Of a stretch of 64,000 nucleotides of DNA, positions 1 through 7,971 are shown one piece after another. The notes beneath the pieces were generated by a model. The model had not been told where the DNA came from and did not search any database. It saw only the letters and a program-made list of their open reading frames with translations. Origin of the DNA: Rubrolithibacter sp043763625 (GTDB lineage Bacteria; Bacteroidota; Bacteroidia; Sphingobacteriales; Sphingobacteriaceae); the NCBI GenBank assembly GCA_043763625.1, contig JAYULL010000124.1, forward strand, positions 41,456-105,455, given 5' to 3'. Each line of letters opens with the position of its first letter. The first letter of the stretch is position 1. The translations under genes were made by a program, and so were the position numbers.

Positions 1-389
1 ATAAATTGATCTGCAAGGTGTTTAATGATGAAAACGCCCCGTCCTGTTAAGTTTTCCAAATTTTCAGGAGAGGTGGGGTCAGGCAGGTTATTGTAATCAA
101 ATCCTTCTCCCTCATCTGCAATAGTAAAAATCAGACGTTTTCCGTCCTGCACTTCCAAATTGATATAAACGATTTTGCTTTCGTCTTCTTTGTTTCCGTG
201 GACAATTGCGTTAATAGTAGCTTCACTTAGGCAAGTCAGCATGTTGGCGTACGTATCGTCGCCAATATTATATTGTTCTTTTAAAGAATCTGCGAAGTTT
301 TCAACCGTGGTAAGGCTATCCAACCTCGAGGGCAGCTGTAGTGTATAGAGAGCTGAATTGTCCGAAATATCTACACGGTTTATTGTCAT
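1..389 (-). CDS. ATP-binding protein, RsbW/SpoIIAB-like anti-sigma family (3' part outside window)
   Basis: This is the first 129 codons of a gene that runs off the left edge of the window. The protein has the Bergerat (GHKL) ATP-binding fold of serine-kinase anti-sigma factors. The N box is visible as E56, N60 and H64, followed by the G1 box DEGEGFD at 92-98 and a G2-like GRGVFII near 117. There is no membrane segment or signal peptide, so it should be cytoplasmic. Such proteins bind or phosphorylate anti-anti-sigma (STAS) partners, but no partner is visible here. The ATG lies only 4 bp after the stop of the DUF4175 gene, so the two are co-transcribed. The exact target is unknown. Confidence 0.85.
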   Translation of the reverse strand, partial: MTINRVDISDNSALYTLQLPSRLDSLTTVENFADSLKEQYNIGDDTYANMLTCLSEATINAIVHGNKEDESKIVYINLEVQDGKRLIFTIADEGEGFDYNNLPDPTSPENLENLTGRGVFIIKHLADQF

Positions 390-393
390 AATT

Positions 394-3300
394 TTAATTA
401 TTCGAATTTAATAATTTAAAATAATCTGCAACCTTAATTTTATAAAATGAATTTAAATTTGCCGGAACGGTTTTCAACAACTCCAGTTCTTTTTGTCTCA
501 CCTTTTTAAATTGCTCTAAAACTAATTTATAATTCGGGGATTTATCTGCGCCCTGCTTGCTTTCGCGTTTGCTGTCTAAATCCCGTTCTCTTTCAGCTTT
601 TTCAGCATCGAGCAATTTAGTTAAAATTTCCTGTTGCCTCAACACAGTCTCCTGCCGGATTCGTTTGTTTACGAGCTCCGTTTCGGTTTGTTCCATTTCC
701 CCCGCTAATTTATCAAGATTTCCGAGTTTTCCGATACCGTCTTTATTAAACTCACGGTCTATTTCTTGCAATCTTTCGCGTATTTGTTGCTGCTCTTTTG
801 CCAATTTAGCAAATTTTTCACTTACCGATCCCTTACCCTGTTGCTTGAATTTCTGCCCGTTCTGCTGCATTTCTTGCCGAGCCTTGTCCATATTTTTGTT
901 CAACTGCTCCTGCATTTCCCTCAATTGCGACAGGCTCTTCTTATTTCCTTTGCCTCCCTGTTGACCCTTTTGCATAGCTTGCTGCAGTTGATCCATCACT
1001 TCGCTTAACATTAAAGCCAAATTGTTTAATGAAGTCATAGCATATTGCTGATTCCGGTTGGCTTCAGGAATTTTCTTGTCGGCTAAGTTTGTAAGTGCAT
1101 CGACTATATTGTTATTAATAATTTCGGTTTCCTTATTAACGCTTGACTGAATTTGAGGCACCCGCTTACTTAAGCTAAACAAGCTATCACTTACAGATTT
1201 TAAATTATCTTTGATATTCTTCTGTTTTACTGCAAGTGCGGGTAAGTTTTGATCGCCGGGCCTTGCGGTTTTAACTTGTTGCATTACCTTCTCCTGCTCA
1301 AACGACGAAGTAATCAAGTTCTTTAAAATCTCTTTAAGGCTTTGCATATTAACCTTGTTTTCTTCCTGTTCCTGCCGGTTTTGCATTGATTGCAGTTTCT
1401 GCGCCAACTGCTTCATTTGGCCCGCACCTTTTTCTTGATTTTCTTTCGCCTTCTTTCTGTTGTTATTATCCAAGTTTTTTAAGCTCTGCTCCAGCTGTTG
1501 TTCGATTTGTTGTTGTTCTTGCTCCGGACTCTCGAAATTATTTTTATCCTCTAATTCATCGTTTTTATCCTTTAGCTGCTTAAGGGCTTGCTTAATCTCC
1601 ATAAAATCAGCATTTAACTTTTGTTGATTTTCTTTTAATTTATCAGTATTAACTTTATTTTCCCCGGATTGTTCAGCTAATCTTTTTTCTTCCGCACCCA
1701 TTTGATTAAGCTTGTCTACGGTTTCACTAAGCTTTTGATCGAACTCTAATTGCTTATAAAGCTCTAAAATTCGGTCTAATTCTTTTTTTACCGACTTGTT
1801 GTCTAACTGCAAATCTTTAAGCTGTTGTTGCGTTAAATCCTTATTGTTTTGTTCTAAAAGCTTTTGGATGTTCTTTAAAAGCTCGCGGGTTTTTTCATCC
1901 AATACATTGTTGAATAAATCTTCAATCTGTTTTTGCTTTTGCCGGAGAGCTTCGTTTTGCCTATTTAGATCTTCTTCAGTTGCCTGCTTTTGATGGTTTT
2001 CTTTCTTTATTTGATCGACCAAATTTTCTAAAGCCTTTTGCTTCTCGAGCAATTGTTCAATCTGTTTTTTATCTTGAAAGTCTAAATTCTTTTTATCGTA
2101 AAGCTCTTGGTTCAATCGTTTAGCATTGCGCTCGATTTGACCGGATTTTTTTATGGCTTCGCCCATTTTTTTCTTCACCGATGAAGAAGATTTCTCCACC
2201 GTCTCCTCAAGCTGTTTTTCGTCGGGGAGGCTTAGCGTATTTATAGGCGTTCGTGCAGATTTGGGCCCGCTAAATGCATCGTTATCAAATACTTCAAAAT
2301 AATATTGTAGCTCGTCACCCGGTTTAAGTTTTGCCGAACGGATATCCCAAGCGTGCAAAAAGCTTGCTTGGGTAGTTTCCTTATCAATCACAATTCCCTG
2401 TTTGTCTGATTTCACGAGCTTTCCCCTTCTTAAAACAGAATAGTGAAATGTTAAGTTCGAAAACCCGTAATCATCAGAAATACTTCCTATGAAATAACGC
2501 TGCTTCCGGGTCACAGAATCCGTATTCTCTTTAATTTGAATTGAGGGCGTTAAATCGGGGATGACTTTAACCGGATAGGTTGCAGGTTCGGTAGTTTTAA
2601 CTCGGTTATTAATCGGATAGATTTTATACTCAAAAGATTTATCTGCCCGCGTGTTGTAAGTAAAAGTGCCGGTGCTTGAGGGAGAGATGTTTATGGTTCT
2701 ATTATCTGATTCTAGCTTTAATTCTGTTGCATTTTGAGTTTTTATCTGCCATTCTATAATTGTTCCCGCCGGAATAGTAATATCTGACGGGTTGTTTAAC
2801 TGCTTGTCGGGTTTTTTTAAATATCTCGGAAATTTTAAATAAACCGAGGTGTTTAATAATCCCGGTTTCTTTAGGACATTTATTGTATAGACCTCTGAAC
2901 TAAACTCTCCGGCAGTAAATTGAATCTTTTTATCCCGATGAAGATTTTTAAAGGTATGGCTGAAATTTATCAAATTCTCCTTTTCCGTTTTAAACACGTT
3001 GATCCCGTCTTCAATGTAAACTTCTTTGGGAATTTCGTTGCCGGATAATTTCAATCGGAGTTGTAAATCTTCTCCTTCTACAACAGCAAGCGATTTATTT
3101 AATAACAAAAAACTGAAAGGTGCCTTTTTAACAAATTTCTTATCGTGTTTAAATAAGCGCTCGGTACTCTCACTAAAGATTGCCGGAGATGTAAAAGCTA
3201 TCAGCAGAATAACTAAAAGCGGCGGCAGAACGTATTTTAAATATTTCCTATTCTCGTTAAGGTTAATAGCCGATGTAAAAGGGACAAGTTTTATTTCTAT

Positions 3301-3720
3301 TATTTTTTGATCAATTCCCGCGAGTATCAACCCGTCGTTTTGAAGAGTATGGTCGGCAAGCTGCTTTAACTGCAATATATTGAGCAATTTATCCTTTACG
3401 GGATTAAAATGGTTGCCTATAATTTCTGCGGCTTTTTTGTAGTTAATTCGCTTTCCTAATTTATAATAAGATGACAGCGGAATCCCGATCCAAACAATGA
3501 GAATAAAAAGATTGAGTGCAATAAAAAGATAGAATAAGAAGGTTCGTACTGTGGGGTTAAAATTTCCGTAGTATTCCGCAATAGTCACCGCCAAAAAAGA
3601 AAGAAAGAACAAGGCCGATAAATACAGAGTTCCTCTGACAATTTTGTTTAGGTAGAACTTACGGATAAACTCATCTAATTTATATATGAGATTATTATAA
3701 TTCTCATTCGATAAGTCCAT
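394..3720 (-). CDS. DUF4175 family membrane protein with giant Gln/Lys/Glu-rich coiled coil
   Basis: This is an 1108-residue protein of the Bacteroidota DUF4175 family, whose function is unknown. Three membrane segments are visible at about 31-49, 59-80 and 161-181. A beta-rich region of roughly 300 residues with Ig-like character follows. From about 505 to 1090 the chain is almost wholly charged and Gln-rich with heptad character, so it is a very long coiled coil. The topology suggests a membrane anchor with a large extended domain. It is followed after 4 bp by the RsbW-like ATPase gene, a pairing I associate with this family. A terminator hairpin separates it from cysN upstream, so it probably has its own promoter in the AT-rich 3721-3775 stretch. 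Confidence 0.85.
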   Translation of the reverse strand: MDLSNENYNNLIYKLDEFIRKFYLNKIVRGTLYLSALFFLSFLAVTIAEYYGNFNPTVRTFLFYLFIALNLFILIVWIGIPLSSYYKLGKRINYKKAAEIIGNHFNPVKDKLLNILQLKQLADHTLQNDGLILAGIDQKIIEIKLVPFTSAINLNENRKYLKYVLPPLLVILLIAFTSPAIFSESTERLFKHDKKFVKKAPFSFLLLNKSLAVVEGEDLQLRLKLSGNEIPKEVYIEDGINVFKTEKENLINFSHTFKNLHRDKKIQFTAGEFSSEVYTINVLKKPGLLNTSVYLKFPRYLKKPDKQLNNPSDITIPAGTIIEWQIKTQNATELKLESDNRTINISPSSTGTFTYNTRADKSFEYKIYPINNRVKTTEPATYPVKVIPDLTPSIQIKENTDSVTRKQRYFIGSISDDYGFSNLTFHYSVLRRGKLVKSDKQGIVIDKETTQASFLHAWDIRSAKLKPGDELQYYFEVFDNDAFSGPKSARTPINTLSLPDEKQLEETVEKSSSSVKKKMGEAIKKSGQIERNAKRLNQELYDKKNLDFQDKKQIEQLLEKQKALENLVDQIKKENHQKQATEEDLNRQNEALRQKQKQIEDLFNNVLDEKTRELLKNIQKLLEQNNKDLTQQQLKDLQLDNKSVKKELDRILELYKQLEFDQKLSETVDKLNQMGAEEKRLAEQSGENKVNTDKLKENQQKLNADFMEIKQALKQLKDKNDELEDKNNFESPEQEQQQIEQQLEQSLKNLDNNNRKKAKENQEKGAGQMKQLAQKLQSMQNRQEQEENKVNMQSLKEILKNLITSSFEQEKVMQQVKTARPGDQNLPALAVKQKNIKDNLKSVSDSLFSLSKRVPQIQSSVNKETEIINNNIVDALTNLADKKIPEANRNQQYAMTSLNNLALMLSEVMDQLQQAMQKGQQGGKGNKKSLSQLREMQEQLNKNMDKARQEMQQNGQKFKQQGKGSVSEKFAKLAKEQQQIRERLQEIDREFNKDGIGKLGNLDKLAGEMEQTETELVNKRIRQETVLRQQEILTKLLDAEKAERERDLDSKRESKQGADKSPNYKLVLEQFKKVRQKELELLKTVPANLNSFYKIKVADYFKLLNSNN

Positions 3721-3775
3721 GTAAAACCCTCAATTAATTTTCTTAAAAATCAACGAATAAATTACGAAAAAAATA

Positions 3776-3797
3776 TAAAAAAAGCGAAGCTTTTTTA
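3776..3797 (-). terminator. Intrinsic terminator of the cysHDN operon
   Basis: Read on the minus strand, AAAAAGC-TTC-GCTTTTT forms a perfect 7-bp hairpin with a 3-nt loop followed by a T-rich run. It overlaps the cysN stop codon and ends the sulfate operon before the DUF4175 gene. Confidence 0.75.
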
Positions 3798-5036
3798 ATT
3801 GAGCATGCAGCCGGCAACGGTTGTAAAGGCTGTCTCGTCAACCAAAATTGCACCTCCGTTTACACGAAGTTCGTTATAGCTGTCGAAAACCACCGGTGAA
3901 GCAGTTTTAATAGTTACCTTAACCAAATCATTTAGATTAGCTTGAGTGATACCGCTTTGCTTTTCGAGGGTGTTTACGTTTAACTTGTATTGAATCTCTT
4001 TAACTACGCATCTTACTATGCGGCTGTGAAGTTGCAACAAATACTTATTGCCTTCTATCAATGGTTTTGTATCCATCCAACATAAAGTGGCTTCAATTTC
4101 GCGACTTGTTTTTGCCTCGTTTGCCTTTAACACTATAAAGTCTCCGCGATTAATGTCGATGTCGTCTTTTAATCGAATTACAGCGCTTTGCGGAGCAAAT
4201 ACTTCCGCAACTTCTTCTCCGTTAATTTCTACCGCCTCAATTTCGGAATCTATACCATCCGGAAGGATCGTGACCTTATCTCCTTTTTTGTAGATTCCGC
4301 TAATTACTTTCCCGGCATATCCTCGATAGTCGTGAAGATTATCAGACTGAGGCCGAATTACATACTGAACCGGGAAACGAGGGTGTGTTAAATTAACGTC
4401 TCTAACTATATCGATCGTTTCCAGATAATTAATAAGCGTATTGCCGGTATACCATGGAGTATTTACTGAGTGATTAACGATATTATCACCCTCTAATGCT
4501 GAAATCGGAATAAACTTTACGTCCTTAATATTTAAAGAGGAAGTCATTTTTGTGTATTCTATGACGATATCATTAAAAATATTTTCAGAATAGCTTACCA
4601 TATCCATTTTGTTTACGGCAACTACCACATGCGGAATTTCAAGTAAAGACGCAATAATAGTATGACGACGAGTTTGCTCAACAACGCCAAGGCGAGCATC
4701 AATCAGAATAATGATTAAATCGGCAGTTGAAGCCCCGGTAACCATATTTCGGGTGTATTGAATATGACCGGGAGCATCGGCTATGATAAACTTGCGCTTC
4801 TCGGTGTTGAAATATTTGTAGGCCACATCTATAGTAATGCCTTGTTCGCGTTCAGCACGTAATCCGTCTGTAAACAAGGCTAAATCGATCTCACCTTCAC
4901 CTTTATTTTTTGTTTGCTTTTGTATAGCTTCAAGCTGGTCGACTTTTATAGAATCAGTATCATAAAGTAAACGACCTATTAACGTGCTTTTTCCGTCGTC
5001 AACACTACCTGCAGTTATAAAGCGAAGTAAATCCAT
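3795..5036 (-). CDS. cysN: Sulfate adenylyltransferase subunit 1 (GTPase)
   Basis: CysN is the regulatory GTPase subunit of ATP sulfurylase. It couples GTP hydrolysis to adenylation of sulfate by CysD to give APS. The 413-residue protein has the EF-Tu-like P-loop GSVDDGKS at 10-17, the G3 motif DAPGH at 87-91 and the G4 motif NKMD at 142-145. Beta-barrel domains follow to the C-terminus. It stops at the normal CysN length: there is no fused CysC (APS kinase) domain, in keeping with an APS-reducing pathway. It is the third gene of the minus-strand operon cysH-cysD-cysN and is separated from cysD by an 89-bp gap filled with a repeat. Confidence 0.96.
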   Translation of the reverse strand: MDLLRFITAGSVDDGKSTLIGRLLYDTDSIKVDQLEAIQKQTKNKGEGEIDLALFTDGLRAEREQGITIDVAYKYFNTEKRKFIIADAPGHIQYTRNMVTGASTADLIIILIDARLGVVEQTRRHTIIASLLEIPHVVVAVNKMDMVSYSENIFNDIVIEYTKMTSSLNIKDVKFIPISALEGDNIVNHSVNTPWYTGNTLINYLETIDIVRDVNLTHPRFPVQYVIRPQSDNLHDYRGYAGKVISGIYKKGDKVTILPDGIDSEIEAVEINGEEVAEVFAPQSAVIRLKDDIDINRGDFIVLKANEAKTSREIEATLCWMDTKPLIEGNKYLLQLHSRIVRCVVKEIQYKLNVNTLEKQSGITQANLNDLVKVTIKTASPVVFDSYNELRVNGGAILVDETAFTTVAGCMLN

Positions 5037-5038
5037 TA

Positions 5039-5123
5039 AGTTGTAAGTATTAAGTTTTGGTAAGTATTAAGTTTCGGTAAGTTATAGAGAGATACTTAAA
5101 ACGTAAACCCATAACTTACAACT
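5039..5123. repeat. 85-bp repeat with 10-bp terminal inverted repeats filling the cysD-cysN gap
   Basis: The ends are AGTTGTAAGT (5039-5048) and its exact reverse complement ACTTACAACT (5114-5123). Inside, a 17-nt unit starting GTAAGTATTAAG is repeated in tandem (5043-5059 and 5060-5076) with one mismatch. A partial third copy forms a second inverted pair, GTAAGTTAT (5077-5085) with ATAACTTAC (5111-5119). In RNA it would fold into a long hairpin between two genes of one operon. It resembles a small non-coding repeat element rather than coding DNA. Confidence 0.7.
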
Positions 5124-5125
5124 CA

Positions 5126-6034
5126 TTAAAAATATCCGTTCTTTTTACGGTCTTCCATTGCCGCTTCCGAAATTTGATCATCGATACGAGTCTCACCGCG
5201 TTCGCTGATTTTGGTGAGGTTTATTTCACCTACAATATCGTCAATTGTAGAAGCTGTAGATTCTACCGCCGCAGTACAAGTCATGTCGCCCACCGTTCTG
5301 TATCTTACCCGGCGAGTCTCGATCACATCCCCTTCGTCAATTCTGATGAATGGAGAAACAGCAACTAAATGCTCTCCATATATAATCACTTCTCTTTCGT
5401 GTGAAAAATAGATAGGAGGAAGCGGGATATTTTCGCGTTGTATATAGTTCCAAACATCTAATTCAACCCAGTTGCTGATCGGAAATACTCGTACATTTTC
5501 TCCTTTATGGATTTTCCCGTTATATAAATTCCAAAGTTCGGGGCGTTGTTTTTTCGGCTCCCATTGCCCGAATTCATCGCGAACCGAGAAAATACGTTCT
5601 TTTGCTCTTGCTTTTTCTTCATCGCGGCGAGCTCCTCCGATGCAAGCGTCAAAGCCGAACTCCTCAATTGTGTCAAGTAGAGTATGAGATTGCAAAGCGT
5701 TCCTTGAAGCAAATTTTCCCACAGGTTCTTTTAATCCTTTTGCTTTAATTGTATCGGCAACGTATCTAACAATAAGTTTTGCTCCGGTTTCTTCTACAAA
5801 TTTATCGCGATATTCGATAGCTTCCGGAAAGTTATGCCCGGTATCAATATGTACTAAAGGGAAAGGAATTTTTCCGGGTTTAAACGCTTTGAGCGCTAAT
5901 TGAACGAGAGTAATAGAATCTTTCCCTCCTGAAAATAGAAGTGCAGGCCTTTCAAACTGCCCCGCAACTTCTCGCATAATGTGAATCGATTCCGATTCTA
6001 ACTGATCTAAATAATCTAAATGATATTTCGACAT
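5126..6034 (-). CDS. cysD: Sulfate adenylyltransferase subunit 2
   Basis: CysD is the catalytic subunit of ATP sulfurylase; with CysN it makes adenylyl sulfate (APS) from sulfate and ATP in the cytoplasm. The 302-residue protein shows the PP-loop of ATP pyrophosphatases, SGGKDS at 35-40, and strong CysD-like sequence throughout, including the region around GGARRDEEKARA. The frame is open further upstream, but the ATG at 6034 gives the family-typical start MSKYHLDYLDQLE and lies 7 bp after the cysH stop. A longer start would overlap cysH. It is the second gene of the cysH-cysD-cysN operon. Confidence 0.96.
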   Translation of the reverse strand: MSKYHLDYLDQLESESIHIMREVAGQFERPALLFSGGKDSITLVQLALKAFKPGKIPFPLVHIDTGHNFPEAIEYRDKFVEETGAKLIVRYVADTIKAKGLKEPVGKFASRNALQSHTLLDTIEEFGFDACIGGARRDEEKARAKERIFSVRDEFGQWEPKKQRPELWNLYNGKIHKGENVRVFPISNWVELDVWNYIQRENIPLPPIYFSHEREVIIYGEHLVAVSPFIRIDEGDVIETRRVRYRTVGDMTCTAAVESTASTIDDIVGEINLTKISERGETRIDDQISEAAMEDRKKNGYF

Positions 6035-6041
6035 ACTCTGT

Positions 6042-6758
6042 TTATGAATGTGCGTGCAAGCCGCACTCTTTGCTTTCTTTGTTTTCCCACCACCAGCGGC
6101 CGGCTCTAAAATCTTCACCCTCTTGCACGGCACGGGTACAAGGAGCGCAACCTATGCTTACAAAGCCCTTATCGTGTAGGGTATTATAAGGAATGCCGTT
6201 TTTATAGATAAATTCTTTTAACTTCTCAGTACTCCAATTCAATATCGGGTGATATTTAATGATCTGATTGCTTTCGTCCCATTCTACCGCAGGCAAGTCG
6301 TTTCTTTCCGGCGAATGCTCTGCTCTTAAACCCGTAACCCAAACACTGTTGCCGGCTAAAGCTCGTCGTAGCGGTTCTACCTTACGAATATAGCAACAGC
6401 CTTTACGATTTTCGGTGCTTTCGTAAAACGAGTTAGGACCGTTTTTTGTAACAAATTCTTGTATATATTCTTGATTAGGGTAAAATGCTTTTATGTGAGT
6501 AGTGTATTGTTCGTTAGTTCGGCTCCACACGTAATAGGTTTCGGAAAATAAACGGCCGGTGTCTAAAGTGAAAATATTGACAGGAATCTTATTCGACAAG
6601 ATCAAGTGGGAAATAGCCTGATCTTCCCAGCTGAAACTGCTCGAAAAAACTATCTTATCAGGAAACTCTCCCGCAAGAAGTTTTAGTCCGCCCTCGGGTG
6701 AAACTGACGCTAATTTCCCGGCGATTTCCGGTATTTTGTTTTTTAAAAGGTCAGACAT
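6042..6758 (-). CDS. cysH: Assimilatory adenylyl-sulfate (APS) reductase
   Basis: This 238-residue PAPS/APS reductase family protein reduces activated sulfate to sulfite in the cytoplasm. It carries the cysteine pattern of the iron-sulfur form: C121-C122 and C204-x-x-C207, which ligate a [4Fe-4S] cluster in APS reductases, plus the catalytic C232 in a C-terminal ECGLH motif. PAPS-specific enobacterial enzymes lack the paired cysteines. The substrate is therefore probably APS made directly by CysDN, without an APS kinase. It is the first gene of its operon, with a good Bacteroidota promoter at 6844-6877 and a palindrome in the leader. Confidence 0.93.
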   Translation of the reverse strand: MSDLLKNKIPEIAGKLASVSPEGGLKLLAGEFPDKIVFSSSFSWEDQAISHLILSNKIPVNIFTLDTGRLFSETYYVWSRTNEQYTTHIKAFYPNQEYIQEFVTKNGPNSFYESTENRKGCCYIRKVEPLRRALAGNSVWVTGLRAEHSPERNDLPAVEWDESNQIIKYHPILNWSTEKLKEFIYKNGIPYNTLHDKGFVSIGCAPCTRAVQEGEDFRAGRWWWENKESKECGLHAHS

Positions 6759-6810
6759 GCTATGTATAAGCGTTAAAGCTTTTAATCTCTCGTTCTATTT
6801 AACTAAATTT

Positions 6811-6829
6811 TAAATTCTATTAGAATTTA
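6811..6829. promoter_or_regulatory. Candidate operator: 9-1-9 perfect palindrome in the cysH leader
   Basis: TAAATTCTA-T-TAGAATTTA is a perfect inverted repeat with a 1-nt centre. It lies between the predicted cysH -7 box and the start codon, just downstream of the likely transcription start. The position suits a repressor or activator site controlling the sulfate operon. The regulator is not known. Confidence 0.5.
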
Positions 6830-6843
6830 TAGTAAAGAGAATG

Positions 6844-6877
6844 CAAAAGTATAAATTATGGCTTAAATTTTTGTAAA
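6844..6877 (-). promoter_or_regulatory. Predicted promoter of cysHDN
   Basis: On the minus strand, TTTAC (rc of 6873-6877) is followed after 21 nt by TACTTTTG (rc of 6844-6851). This matches the Bacteroidota consensus TTTG-N(19-21)-TAnnTTTG at the -7 box and partly at -33. The leader would be about 80 nt. Confidence 0.6.
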
Positions 6878-6997
6878 GATTTTAAGGAGCTTAAATAATT
6901 TTTACAATTCTTTGTATTTGTAATTACTTAAAAGCCATTAAGTTGAAACATTAAAATGCACTACTCGTTATTTTGATAATTAATTAAATCTATCATT

Positions 6998-7115
6998 ATG
7001 GCTAACAAGAAAGAAACAAAAACTAAAGCTTCTGAAGAACTTCGCGACCCCAAATCGTCAAAGGATAGAGAAAAGCAAAGCAGCTAAAGAGCTAACAAGC
7101 AAAAAGAAGAAGTAA
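6998..7115 (+). pseudogene. Tiny Lys-rich protein gene, apparently frameshifted
   Basis: From the ATG at 6998 a 29-codon frame encodes a very basic, Lys/Glu/Ser-rich peptide ending at TAA 7085-7087. Shifting by one base near 7065 continues in the same compositional style (AAKELTSKKKK) to TAA at 7113-7115, immediately before a hairpin terminator. The continuous version would be about 38 residues. This suggests one small basic protein interrupted by a single-base indel or a sequencing error. The family is not recognised; the composition suits nucleic-acid binding. If the shorter frame is used, the product is 29 residues. Confidence 0.4.
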
Positions 7116-7119
7116 GCTT

Positions 7120-7155
7120 AAAACACCTTCGTTGAAAAGAGGGTGTTTTAGTTTT
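7120..7155 (+). terminator. Intrinsic terminator after the Lys-rich small gene (possibly bidirectional)
   Basis: AAAACACC (7120-7127) pairs with GGTGTTTT (7142-7149), followed by the T-rich AGTTTTCTT. It also covers the 3' end of the convergent response-regulator gene and may serve both strands. Confidence 0.7.
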
Positions 7156-7558
7156 CTTGGATTACCAAGCCGGCACGCCTAAGCGTTTTGGCTAGTTCTT
7201 GCATAGTTATAGGTTTTACAATATAGTCTGTAACCACAGAGTAGGTTTTTGCTTTTTCCATTTCTTCGGGCCAAATAGAAGAGCTTACCATATAAAGAAT
7301 AATCTTTTTGTCAATAGACGGCCGCAAATCTTTAAACTCATCCAAAAATTGCCACCCGTTCATCACCGGCATGTTTATGTCTAATAAAATAATATCGGGA
7401 ACCATTTCCGGGTTAGAAAAGTTAGCTTGAAAATATTGCAGGGCTTCTAATCCGTTTTTAAAAACCAAGAGCTTATCGCAAATTTTGTAAGAAGAAAGCA
7501 TTCGTTCTATAATCAGAGCCTGGATCGGATCATCATCGATAATACATGCAATTCCCAT
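7148..7558 (-). CDS. Single-domain response regulator (CheY-like receiver)
   Basis: This 136-residue protein is a lone receiver (REC) domain. Visible are the acidic Mg2+ pocket (IDDDP, D8-D10), the phospho-acceptor D60 in ILLDINMPVMNGW, the conserved Ser near 92-94 and the invariant Lys115 in the IVKP motif. No output domain follows, so it probably works by protein-protein contact or as a phosphorelay intermediate. It stands alone, with no kinase gene next to it. A close paralogue of the same layout is at 19044-19424. Confidence 0.9.
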   Translation of the reverse strand: MGIACIIDDDPIQALIIERMLSSYKICDKLLVFKNGLEALQYFQANFSNPEMVPDIILLDINMPVMNGWQFLDEFKDLRPSIDKKIILYMVSSSIWPEEMEKAKTYSVVTDYIVKPITMQELAKTLRRAGLVIQEN

Positions 7559-7765
7559 TTCCTTCGTTTTATTTAGTAGTATAAAAGCTATAACCGTGCC
7601 CCGAACCTACAAAAGATAAATAAGCTAAAAGAGGGCGATTTAAGAAGCGGGAGAGGTTTTCAACTTATAAAAATTCCGTTCTGGTATTGCTAAGTGAGAA
7701 AATGAGTCTACATTTAGAGATGTGTAACAAGATTATCCCCAATTTTTTTTTCCTGAAATACAATA
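7559..7765. other. Non-coding stretch without recognisable feature
   Basis: No open frame, RNA gene or repeat could be supported in this AT-rich stretch. It should contain the promoter of the response regulator, but no good -7 box was found. The remainder of the gap to 8093 is covered by the terminator, tRNA-like and hairpin entries. Confidence 0.5.
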
Positions 7766-7790
7766 AAACCTGCCGAAGCAGGTTTAGTCT
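7766..7790 (-). terminator. Intrinsic terminator downstream of the tRNA-like gene
   Basis: AAACCTGC-CGAA-GCAGGTTT is a perfect 8-bp hairpin with T-rich runs on both sides. Nothing coding precedes it on the plus strand. On the minus strand it lies about 45 bp beyond the tRNA-like sequence, so it probably ends that transcript. Confidence 0.65.
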
Positions 7791-7831
7791 TTTTAAGGTA
7801 GCTGTAGAATCTTGTTAATAAGTAGATGTAG

Positions 7832-7901
7832 GGGTCAGAAGTGGATTTGAACCACTATTAAAAGTCTTGTGTACTTTCGCCTTCCGTTCGGCCCGCTGAC
7901 C
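7832..7901 (-). tRNA. tRNA-like gene with a non-canonical cloverleaf (possible tRNA pseudogene)
   Basis: Read on the minus strand, about 70 nt fold as a tRNA. A six-pair acceptor stem GGTCAG/CTGACC is closed by a mismatch. A D-arm of the class II style (GCC-GAACGGAA-GGC) and a textbook T-arm, AGTGG-TTCAAAT-CCACT, are present. The anticodon arm is odd: the best stem AAAGT/ACTTT encloses ACACAAG, which gives C instead of U33 and anticodon ACA. An alternative loop CTTTTAA would read as Lys(UUU) but has a poor stem. Position 8 is G rather than U, and the variable loop is only about 4 nt. No CCA is encoded. A terminator follows. It is either a decayed tRNA or an unusual functional one. Confidence 0.4.
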
Positions 7902-7971
7902 GTGTTGTTGAAACAAATATGGGAACAATGTTTTACATAAGTGACCCTGCTTGAGTAAGTGTTCGCAAAAG

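Noticed and set aside
557..964. Cys/Leu/Ser-rich open frame opposite the DUF4175 gene
   Set aside because: It is the complement of a Gln/Lys/Glu-rich coiled-coil region, which always gives open Leu/Ser/Cys frames on the opposite strand.
6759..6843. Possible SAM-type riboswitch in the cysH leader
   Set aside because: No GA-rich core, kink-turn or pseudoknot pattern of the known SAM riboswitches is visible; only the short palindrome is supported.
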